Assembly: GCF_900163655.1 (NCBI RefSeq)
Contig: NZ_FWFG01000010.1
Location: 1-48,549, forward strand
Length of the DNA stretch: 48,549 nucleotides
Origin: Brachybacterium nesterenkovii
GTDB taxonomy: Bacteria; Actinomycetota; Actinomycetes; Actinomycetales; Dermabacteraceae
Direction: 5' to 3'
Position 1 is the stretch's first letter. The number at the start of each line of letters is the position of its first letter. A program made the translations under genes and the position numbers. The notes beneath the pieces are model-generated. The model was given only the letters and a program-made list of their open reading frames with translations, was not told the DNA's origin and did not search any database. Below are positions 42,180 to 48,549 of the stretch, piece by piece.

Positions 42180-43822
42180 CGGGCACCCTGCGCTGCGCCC
42201 TGGCGCTCGCCCGCAGCGGGCGGATGCGCCTGCTGGCCTGGCCGCTGGCGATGGCGGCGCTCGCGGTGATGACGGCCGTCTCGATCGACGAGTTCTACGC
42301 GGAGCCCGCCTCCCGCGCCGCCTACGCCGCGGCGCTGGAGATGGCCGATGTGATGACCGCGCTCGGCGGCGCCTCCGGCGGGCTCGCCCAGCTCGGCGGG
42401 ATGATCGCCAACGAGCTCGCGATCATGGTGCTGCCGGCCGTGGCGATCGCCGGGGTGATGCTCGCGGTCGCCTCGACGCGCGCCGAGGAGGACGCCGGGC
42501 GCACGGAGCTGGTGACGGCCCGCCCCGTCGCCCACCGCGCCCCGCTGCTCGGCGCGTTCGCCCCGGTCACCGCCTCGCTCCTGCTGCTCGCAGCCCTCGT
42601 CGTCGGCGCGATGACCCTCGTCGGCGTGCCGCTCATCGGCGCGGAGGACGGCATCGCGGGCCCCGCCGACGGCGGTGCGCTCGGCTACGGGCTCGCGCTC
42701 GCCGCCTACGGACTGCTGTTTTCGGGCGTCGGCTTCGTCGTCGCGGAGCTCGCGCGGGACGCCCGCTCGGCCCGCATGACCGGCCTGGCCGTCGTCGCGC
42801 TCGCCTACCTGGTGCGGGTGGGCGTCAACGGCGCCGGCCGCGGCGTGACCGCGGGCGATGACGCCGTGGGGCTCAGCTGGATCACCCCCGTCGGCTGGTT
42901 CGATGCCGTCGCCCCGTTCGCGCACATGCGCTGGGCCCCGCTGCTGGTGCTCGCCGCCGCGGCCCTGGGCCTGCACCTGCTCGCGGTCGTCCTCCGCGGG
43001 CGCCGGGATCTGGGCGCCGGGCTCATCGCCGCGCGCCCCGGCCCCGTCTCCGCTCCCCGCCGCCTCGGGACCCCGCTCGGCCTGGCCTGGCGCCTGGCTC
43101 GCGGGTCGCTGCTGGGCTGGCTGCTCGGCGTCGTCGCCCTGGCCGCGCTGATGGGCTCGCAGCTGCCGGCGTGGATCGGCGCCCTCCAGCAGTCCGAGGC
43201 GATGCTGGAGCTCATGGGGATGGAGGCCGACGCGTCGGCCGTCACGAACATGACGATGGCCTTCAGCGCCCTCCTGGCGGCCTCGGCCGGCATCGGCCGC
43301 ATCGGGGCGCTCGCCGAGGAGGAGGACTCCGAGCGCCTGGCCCTCACGCTCTCCCGGCCCGTCGGACGGGTGAGGCTGTGGTCGGCCTCGGTGGGCGTGG
43401 CCCTCGCCGGTGCCGCAGGGATCCTGATCGCCGCGGGACTCGTGTACGCGGCGACCGGCTGGGGCGCCCTGCAGGGGGATGCGGGCAAGCTCGACGCCTT
43501 CTCGGTCCCGGACACGATCCTGGCCACGGCCGTGCTGCTGGCCCCGACGCTGCTGCTGGTCGCGCTCGCGGCCGCGTGGACGGGCGCGACGGGGGGCTCG
43601 CCGTGGCCGGCGTGGGCCCTGCTCGGCGCCTCCGCCGCGATCCTGTTCCTGGGCCCGGGCCTGGACCTTCCCGATGTCCTCATCGACACGGCGCCGCTGA
43701 GCGCGGTCGGGACGGTCCCGGTGGACGACCCGGTCTGGGGTGCGGTCGCGCTCGAGGCGGTGCTGGCCGCGGCGGCCGTCGTGCTCGGCGCCCTCCGCTT
43801 CGCCCGGCGCGACGTGCCCTGA
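42176..43822 (+). CDS. ABC exporter permease (ABC-2 type, two-half protein)
   Basis: A 548-aa integral membrane protein with about 12 helices in two similar halves (about 1-290 and 300-548), each starting LALARSGRMRLLAW or LAWRLARGSLLGW and carrying an EE-R (AEED) segment. This layout is that of the mycobacterial multidrug exporter permease Rv1217c. The substrate is unknown; regulator type and operon suggest export of a hydrophobic drug or metabolite. Confidence 0.9.
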   Translation: MTGTLRCALALARSGRMRLLAWPLAMAALAVMTAVSIDEFYAEPASRAAYAAALEMADVMTALGGASGGLAQLGGMIANELAIMVLPAVAIAGVMLAVASTRAEEDAGRTELVTARPVAHRAPLLGAFAPVTASLLLLAALVVGAMTLVGVPLIGAEDGIAGPADGGALGYGLALAAYGLLFSGVGFVVAELARDARSARMTGLAVVALAYLVRVGVNGAGRGVTAGDDAVGLSWITPVGWFDAVAPFAHMRWAPLLVLAAAALGLHLLAVVLRGRRDLGAGLIAARPGPVSAPRRLGTPLGLAWRLARGSLLGWLLGVVALAALMGSQLPAWIGALQQSEAMLELMGMEADASAVTNMTMAFSALLAASAGIGRIGALAEEEDSERLALTLSRPVGRVRLWSASVGVALAGAAGILIAAGLVYAATGWGALQGDAGKLDAFSVPDTILATAVLLAPTLLLVALAAAWTGATGGSPWPAWALLGASAAILFLGPGLDLPDVLIDTAPLSAVGTVPVDDPVWGAVALEAVLAAAAVVLGALRFARRDVP

Positions 43823-43885
43823 GCTGAGAGGCCCGTACCGCCCGCACCGCCTGCACGGCCCGCCGGGCCGACCCTGGGGACGTGG

Positions 43886-45172
43886 TCAGCCCCGGCGGTC
43901 GGGGTCGGTGCGGTCGACGATGAGCATCTCGAGGGCCTCGGTGGTCGCGGGCGGCTCGAGCGCCTGCATCTCCCGCGTCACGGGGCGGGGGCCGATTACG
44001 TCGCCGTCACCCGCCACCAGCAGGCTCGGCAGGAATCGCTGGGCCTCGTCGTACTCCAGCCCGGTGGCCTGCAGCAGGTCGATCGCGAGCGAGCGCAGCT
44101 GGATCACGAGGGTGACCCCCTGGAAGTGGGCGCTGCGGCCGGGCGCGGTCCCATCGGCGGTCACCAGCAGCGTCTCGGGAGTGAGGTAGCCGCAGAAGCG
44201 GCGCAGCAGGCGCCGTGCCGCGGTGAAGTCGACGTCGTCGTCCATCGCTGCGGCGTGCAGGGCGGCCACGGCCTCCTGCCCGGCGATGAGGGCATCGGCG
44301 AGGGAGGGGTAGGTGACGCCGGGGGAGGCGCCGAGGAAGTGGATCAGGTTGCGCGCCAGCACGCGGGCGTTGCGCATGGCGCGGTCGGAGCCCACGAGCA
44401 GGCGCTCGAGGCGCCCGACGGAGTCGGCGTGCCGGAGCCCGCGCGGCGAGTAGGTGGCGACCTCGTCGGCGGCGTCGTTGGCCAGCGCCCACTGGTCGGT
44501 GAGGCGCTGGGAGGAGTGGCGCAGGTCCTTCAGCGCCGCGCGCGCGACCTCGCGGTCCCCGGAGCGGGCGGCCAGGGCGAGCGCTCCGAGGGCGTCCTCG
44601 AGCTCGGTGAAGAAGCGGTCGGCGGCGCGTCGCTGCGGCTTGCGCGGGTCGCCGGACAGCAGGAGGTAGACGCCGATGCCGACGGCCACGCCCGTGACCG
44701 CGTCGACGAAGCGGGTGCCCGGGGACATCATCGGGGAGGCGGGCATGACCATGACCAGCATCGACTGGATGCCGCACTGCATGGCGAACATGACGCCGGA
44801 GTCGATGAAGCGGGCGATCATCGCGGCGGTGAAGATGACCACGGCCACCTGCCAGACGCCGCTGCCGATGGTGATGCGCGCGAGCTCGCCGAGGAGGACG
44901 CCGATGAGCACTCCCGCCGACATCTCGAACATCTTGCGCATCTTCTTCTCGACGGTGAAGCCGACGACCACGTAGGCGGCGATCGCCGAGAAGAAGGGGA
45001 ACTGGTGGCCCCACGCGTAGTGGGAGATGCCGTAGGCCAGGGCGGCGGAGGCGGCGACGCGCGCGATCGCGATGGTCCCGGACCGAGAGCGCGCGTACCC
45101 GGTGCGGATGCGGTCGCGGGCCAGCGCCCGGGCGCGCTGGACGCGGTGGGAGTCGTGGGCGGCGAGGCTCAT
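43886..45172 (-). CDS. FUSC-family membrane protein
   Basis: A 428-aa protein of the aromatic-acid-exporter/FUSC type. It has about five or six N-terminal helices (to residue ~170; HQFPFFSAIAAYVVVGFTVEKK is characteristic) and a long cytoplasmic helical C-terminal domain. The start overlaps the upstream hypothetical gene (ATGA). It converges on the exporter operon across a 63-bp gap. The transported compound is unknown. Confidence 0.85.
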   Translation of the reverse strand: MSLAAHDSHRVQRARALARDRIRTGYARSRSGTIAIARVAASAALAYGISHYAWGHQFPFFSAIAAYVVVGFTVEKKMRKMFEMSAGVLIGVLLGELARITIGSGVWQVAVVIFTAAMIARFIDSGVMFAMQCGIQSMLVMVMPASPMMSPGTRFVDAVTGVAVGIGVYLLLSGDPRKPQRRAADRFFTELEDALGALALAARSGDREVARAALKDLRHSSQRLTDQWALANDAADEVATYSPRGLRHADSVGRLERLLVGSDRAMRNARVLARNLIHFLGASPGVTYPSLADALIAGQEAVAALHAAAMDDDVDFTAARRLLRRFCGYLTPETLLVTADGTAPGRSAHFQGVTLVIQLRSLAIDLLQATGLEYDEAQRFLPSLLVAGDGDVIGPRPVTREMQALEPPATTEALEMLIVDRTDPDRRG

Positions 45173-45603
45173 GGCGCCACCGGGTCCGCGAGCCGCATCT
45201 CCAGCAGCTCGCGCAGGTCGAAGGTCTCGCCGTCACGGGCCCCGCGGCCCACCACGAGCGGGGCCTCGGAGGGCTCCGGGTCGGCGCCCCGCAGGCGCGC
45301 GCCGAGGCCTCCGGGCACGCGCATGACGTAGAAGCGGGCGTCGGTGTCGATCGCGATGGTGCGGTCCTTCTTCAGGTACCAGCCCGTCAGCGAGGTGCGG
45401 ACGGTGCCGCGTCCGGTGTCGGGGCGGGCGCGCAGCGGCACGGGCTCGATGCCCGCGGCATAGAAGCCGTCGACCGCCTCGCGCAGGATCGCGGTCGCCT
45501 TCTCGTGCTCGGCCCGGCGGGCGGCCTCGAGGGCCTCCTGCTGGGCCCGCACCACCTCGGCGCGCTGGACGCGCCAGGCCTGCTCGGATCCGCTGTCGCT
45601 CAT
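45169..45603 (-). CDS. Conserved hypothetical protein
   Basis: A 144-aa soluble protein that I do not recognise. Residues about 8-50 form a charged, Ala-rich helix (coiled-coil-like, EVVRAQQEALEAARRAEHEK). A compact beta-rich part follows (TSLTGWYLKKDRTIAIDTDARFYVM), and the C-terminus is charged. It is translationally coupled to the FUSC gene. GATGAT six bases before the ATG may be a weak leaderless -10. Confidence 0.75.
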   Translation of the reverse strand: MSDSGSEQAWRVQRAEVVRAQQEALEAARRAEHEKATAILREAVDGFYAAGIEPVPLRARPDTGRGTVRTSLTGWYLKKDRTIAIDTDARFYVMRVPGGLGARLRGADPEPSEAPLVVGRGARDGETFDLRELLEMRLADPVAP

Positions 45604-45646
45604 GGGTCCATCATCCCCCAGGCGGATGAGGGTGGGGGGGAGTCGC

Positions 45647-46807
45647 CTACAGTCGCGCCGTCGGCGGCCGCTGGCCGTGGTCGCGCGCCACGACGATCGG
45701 CTCCTGCGCGGCGATGACCTCGACGGTCGCCGCCTCTGCGGTCTCCGTCTCGGCCTGGTCGTCCCCGCCGCCGAGCGGCACGGCGACGGCCAGCTCGGCA
45801 TCCAGCGGCACGGCCCGCTTGACCATCGCCAGCGCGATCGGTCCCAGGTCCGCGTGCACCGCGCCGGTGGTCACGACGCCCACGTCCTTGGCCCCCAGGA
45901 GCACCCGCGCGCCCGCCGTCGCGGCGACGTCCTGCGAGCCGTCGAGGTGCAGCATCACCATGCGCCGCGGCGGCTGGCCCAGGTTCAGCACCTTGGCCAC
46001 GGTCTCCTGGCCGCGGTAGCAGCCCTTGGCGGTGTGCACCGCGGTGCGCAGCAGGTCCACCTCGTGGGGGATGGTGCGCTCGTCGATCTCGAGCACCTGG
46101 CGCACGCGGTGCGAGGCCACGCGCAGCGCCTCCGCGGCGAGCATGCCCGCGAGGTGCTCGGGCCGCCACGCGAGCGCCTCGAGCGCGGGCGCCTCGCAGA
46201 CGGCGAGGGTCCAGGGGGTGGGATCCTCGGGGTCGGGCCCATAGGCGACGCCACCGGGCATGACCGTGGGGTGGTGCTCGGTCCAGACGGCCACGGGGGC
46301 GGGCAGCAGCAGCCCGGCGTCGGCCAGCACTCCTGCGGCCGGGGCCACGGCACCGAGAACCCGCAGGTCGTCACGATCGACCAGCTCCACCCGGGCGGCG
46401 AAACGCATGCGCTCGAGGTACCCGCGCAGTCCCGCGCGCGTCCCGGGGTCGCAGATCAGCAGCAGCGAGCCGTCGGCGGGCACGGCCACGGCGGCCAGAT
46501 GCTCCACCCGGCCCTGCGGGGACAGCACCGCGAGCGCGCTCGAGTCCCCGGGCGCCAGGGCGTCGAGCACCTGCGAGGTCACCGTGGTCATCCACGAGCG
46601 GTGGTCGGCGCCGGAGACCTGCAGGATCTCCAGCTGGCCCATATCGACGACGGAGCGTCCGGCCATAAGGCGCCGCTGCTCGCGCAGCAGCGCCCCGTAG
46701 TGCGCGGGCACGGCGGCGTCGGGGCCGGGCAGGTGGACGGCGTCGGTGCGCAGCAGCGGGCTCACAGCACGGGCGGCATCGCTCTCAGGCGCGCTGTTCT
46801 CAGGCAC
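45647..46807 (-). CDS. ygfZ: YgfZ-family folate-binding protein
   Basis: A 386-aa GcvT-like protein involved in iron-sulfur cluster maintenance. The diagnostic K-G-C-Y-R-G-Q-E motif with its Cys lies near residue 263, preceded by EIDERTIPHEVDLL. The C-terminal ~100 residues hold the beta-barrel. The start is a GTG at 46807, inside the FABP stop region (8-nt overlap), so the two are coupled. The pair YgfZ and FABP-like heme protein also occurs in mycobacteria (Rv0811c, Rv0813c). Confidence 0.93.
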   Translation of the reverse strand: MPENSAPESDAARAVSPLLRTDAVHLPGPDAAVPAHYGALLREQRRLMAGRSVVDMGQLEILQVSGADHRSWMTTVTSQVLDALAPGDSSALAVLSPQGRVEHLAAVAVPADGSLLLICDPGTRAGLRGYLERMRFAARVELVDRDDLRVLGAVAPAAGVLADAGLLLPAPVAVWTEHHPTVMPGGVAYGPDPEDPTPWTLAVCEAPALEALAWRPEHLAGMLAAEALRVASHRVRQVLEIDERTIPHEVDLLRTAVHTAKGCYRGQETVAKVLNLGQPPRRMVMLHLDGSQDVAATAGARVLLGAKDVGVVTTGAVHADLGPIALAMVKRAVPLDAELAVAVPLGGGDDQAETETAEAATVEVIAAQEPIVVARDHGQRPPTARL

Positions 46808-47459
46808 GGTCGAGCTCCGCGGACATCCATGTCGTCAGCGGCTCACCCTCGGCGGCGCGGTCGATGAGCCACATGAGGCGACCGCCGACGAGACCGAACA
46901 TGCGCGTGGTGCGCTCGTGGCCCGGATGGGGACCGGTCCGGCCCACATGGTCCGCGGCGAGCTGGATGCGCGGTCCGCGCACCTCACCGGCGAAGACCTC
47001 GACGGTGCCCCGGTCGTCCTCGATGCGCGCCTCGAGCTGATAGGAGACGATCGCGGCGGGGGAGCCGGGCTTCGCGGCCGCGGCCGCCTCGAGGTCCTGG
47101 CCGGGCACGGGGCCCAGCACGCGCCACGTGCCCTTCTCGGAGATCAGCAGGCGGCGCTCGAGCGCGGCGTCATCGGCGCTCCGATCCGCGGCGTCCTCCG
47201 CCTCCGGATCGGCCGGGCCGTTCGCGAACACGGAGGTGGGCGGCAGCGGCGGGGGAGCGTCCAGCACCCAGGTGCGCATGGACCATGCGAGCGTGCCGTC
47301 CCCGGCGTCGCGGGCGCTCAGCTCCTGCTCGATGCGGCGGCCCTGCCCCTCGCCGTCCTCGGCGGACAGCTGCACGGCGCCGGTGCCGCGCCAGGAGCCC
47401 ACGAGCCAGGCGAGCGGGTACAGGGAGGGGTGGAGGTCCGCGTCCAGCGTGATCGGCAT
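46800..47459 (-). CDS. FABP/nitrobindin-like heme-binding protein (DUF1794)
   Basis: A 219-aa beta-barrel protein of the nitrobindin family. The N-terminal signature W-L-V-G-S-W-R-G-T-G (about 18-27) is present. The proximal heme His is expected in the C-terminal region (ERTTRMFGLVGGRLMW area). An acidic insert near residues 80-100 is longer than usual. In the family such barrels bind heme and isomerise peroxynitrite. It lies between the 34-aa membrane protein and ygfZ in one operon. Confidence 0.88.
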   Translation of the reverse strand: MPITLDADLHPSLYPLAWLVGSWRGTGAVQLSAEDGEGQGRRIEQELSARDAGDGTLAWSMRTWVLDAPPPLPPTSVFANGPADPEAEDAADRSADDAALERRLLISEKGTWRVLGPVPGQDLEAAAAAKPGSPAAIVSYQLEARIEDDRGTVEVFAGEVRGPRIQLAADHVGRTGPHPGHERTTRMFGLVGGRLMWLIDRAAEGEPLTTWMSAELDRA

Positions 47460-47462
47460 GGA

Positions 47463-47567
47463 TCAGCCCCGGGTGAACAGGCGGGAGATGACCAGGACGG
47501 CGAAGGCGGCGGTGCCCAGGCCCACGAGGGCGACGAGGACGAGGAAGAAGATCGACATGGCGCTCAT
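47463..47567 (-). CDS. 34-aa single-pass membrane protein
   Basis: A very small protein: M-S-A-M-S, a hydrophobic helix of about 24 residues (IFFLVLVALVGLGTAAFAVL), then V-I-S-R-L-F-T-R-G. The start fits a leaderless transcript, with TAGGAT seven bases upstream. The gene ends 3 nt before the FABP start, so it leads the operon 34-aa protein, FABP, YgfZ. It may be a helper of an envelope process; no family is known to me. Confidence 0.7.
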   Translation of the reverse strand: MSAMSIFFLVLVALVGLGTAAFAVLVISRLFTRG

Positions 47568-47574
47568 GGCCCCG

Positions 47575-47580
47575 ATCCTA
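47575..47580 (-). promoter_or_regulatory. Leaderless -10 for the 34-aa protein operon
   Basis: TAGGAT on the minus strand, seven bases before the ATG at 47567. Confidence 0.5.
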
Positions 47581-47592
47581 ACCGGCGCGGCC

Positions 47593-48378
47593 TCAGCCCA
47601 ACAGGTGCGCGACCACCCGCAGCGCCAGCAGGACGATCACCCCGGCGGTCGCGACGGGGGCCGCTCCCACCGCGAGGGAGGGCACGCTGCGGCGGGCCGC
47701 GAGCGCAGACCCCAGCAGCGCGTGGGAGCTCGCGGCGCCGACGCCGATCGCGGCCCCGACGAGCAGGGCCGGCACCGGGCCGAGCGGGCCGGCGCCGGGG
47801 ACGACGGCGGGCATCGCCGCGGAGACCGCGGCGCAGGTGGCCGCGGAGGCGAGGATCGCGAGCGGAACCGTGACGGCTCCGCGCAGCGGCAGCGCGAGCA
47901 GCAGGAGCGCGACGGCCAGCCCCAGGGCGCCGGCCGTCACGAGCGACGGGCCCTCGCCGAGCCTCGTCGCGTCCATCTGCGCCCGCACCCAGCAGCCCGC
48001 GAGCGCCGTCAGCACGGAGCCGGCCACGGTGGCGGTGAGGGAGGCGGTGAGGCCGGTGCGGTCGCGGCGCAGCATCTGATGGGCGAAGGAGCCGACGATC
48101 CCGAGCGCGCAGGCCGCGGCGATCGACTCCGTCGAGGACAGCGCCCCGGGGGTGAGCAGTCCGAGCACCGCGCTTGCGGTGCCCGCGAGGATCATGACGA
48201 TCCGGGTCCCCAGCGGGGAGTCGAGCTCGAGCAGAGAGGGCCAGCCGATCGCGGTGAGCACCACGACCGCGAGGGTCGCGACGAGCATCGCCGACGGGGC
48301 GAGGGGGCCCACGAGCGACACGAGCGCGAGCACGAGCGCGAGGACGGCACCGAGGGGCGCCCGCACGGTGGGGGTCAT
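47593..48378 (-). CDS. Polytopic membrane protein of unknown function
   Basis: A 261-aa very hydrophobic protein with roughly eight membrane helices and short loops (the longest polar loop, LRRDRTG, is near the middle). It resembles permease-like hypothetical proteins, but I do not recognise the family. The ATG at 48378 has GGGAGG four bases upstream; the open frame continues upstream into low-complexity sequence. It is the last gene before the contig end. Confidence 0.75.
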   Translation of the reverse strand: MTPTVRAPLGAVLALVLALVSLVGPLAPSAMLVATLAVVVLTAIGWPSLLELDSPLGTRIVMILAGTASAVLGLLTPGALSSTESIAAACALGIVGSFAHQMLRRDRTGLTASLTATVAGSVLTALAGCWVRAQMDATRLGEGPSLVTAGALGLAVALLLLALPLRGAVTVPLAILASAATCAAVSAAMPAVVPGAGPLGPVPALLVGAAIGVGAASSHALLGSALAARRSVPSLAVGAAPVATAGVIVLLALRVVAHLLG

Positions 48379-48497
48379 CGGTCCTCCCTCGGTGCGGCGC
48401 GCGGACTCTCCGGGCTCCGGGGCCTCCGTGCGTCGGGTGCGCGGACGGCCACTAGAGTTGAAGTCTACGAGGCGAGGACGCCCCACCCCACCTGGAC

Positions 48498-48549
48498 CAG
48501 TCGCTTATACCCATCTCCGAGCCCACGAGACGCGTAGTAATCTCGTATG
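48498..48549 (+). other. Illumina Nextera adapter read-through (not genomic)
   Basis: 48498-48516 matches the 19-bp Tn5 mosaic end at 16 positions. 48517-48531 is exactly the Nextera sequence CCGAGCCCACGAGAC. 48532-48539 (GCGTAGTA) has the length and place of an i7 index. 48540-48549 is ATCTCGTATG, the beginning of the P7 part. The genomic insert therefore ends at about 48497 or slightly earlier. Confidence 0.96.

Noticed and set aside
48498-48516. Tn5-like transposon end
   Set aside because: The mosaic end is followed by Nextera primer, index and P7 sequence, so it comes from library preparation.

Overview
The window is very GC-rich DNA (roughly 70% or more G+C by eye), densely coded, with one encoded-CCA tRNA. 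It looks like a chromosomal contig of an actinobacterium. WhiB, an M. tuberculosis-like Crp, DUF3027, a ponA2-type PBP, a compact tad locus and many 4-nt ATGA/GTGA gene overlaps all point there. A member of the Micrococcales (Brachybacterium/Dermabacteraceae-like) is my best guess, but that is inference. The last 52 bases are not genomic: they match an Illumina Nextera adapter with an index, so the right edge is a draft-contig end.

Layout. 59-2880: intracellular GH20 hexosaminidase and a secreted NlpC/P60 wall hydrolase. 3324-4105: a WXG100-like protein and tRNA-Pro(CGG). 4230-11867: metallophosphoesterase, class A PBP with PASTA domain, WhiB4-like regulator, 54-aa DUF4177-like protein, MBL hydrolase, Crp, endonuclease III and CoA-type Nudix. 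This is the block I know from mycobacteria as Rv3672c-Rv3683 (compared from memory). 12064-13372: CspB-type cold-shock protein and DUF3027. 13359-16383: leaderless operon gfo-tmk-holB. 16434-20268: terminator, 89-bp tandem repeats, and an alpha-glucoside-type ABC importer (binding protein plus two permeases, no ATPase) with a LacI-type operator. 20410-25993: methyltransferase, PAP2 and topA on the minus strand.

26076-28691: MrfA/YprA-like DUF1998 helicase. 28241-33434: compact tad pilus operon (CpaE-like, CpaF/TadA, fused TadB-TadC, Flp-like DUF4244, TadE, TadG-like). 33435-33769: gene-free stretch with a DasR dre-like site over a promoter. 33770-39786: xth, an SDR lacking its catalytic Tyr, pyrE, YpfJ-type metalloprotease, DedA, TrmH-family methyltransferase and class II aldolase. 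39948-43822: DUF2516, and a MerR regulator with an ABC exporter. 43886-48378: FUSC protein, hypothetical, YgfZ, nitrobindin-like FABP, a 34-aa membrane protein and a polytopic membrane protein.

Most of this is conserved core genome: cell wall, redox sensing, DNA replication and repair, pyrimidine and glycolytic enzymes. The accessory parts are the sugar importer with its repeats, the tad locus and the MerR-controlled exporter. I found no phage, transposase, CRISPR or toxin-antitoxin genes and no convincing wholly new system. The items most worth a second look are the Tyr-less SDR, the TadG-like ORF that runs 450 nt antisense into the helicase gene, the 89-bp repeats that end on a stop codon, the orphan dre-like promoter, and a striking run of leaderless gene starts.
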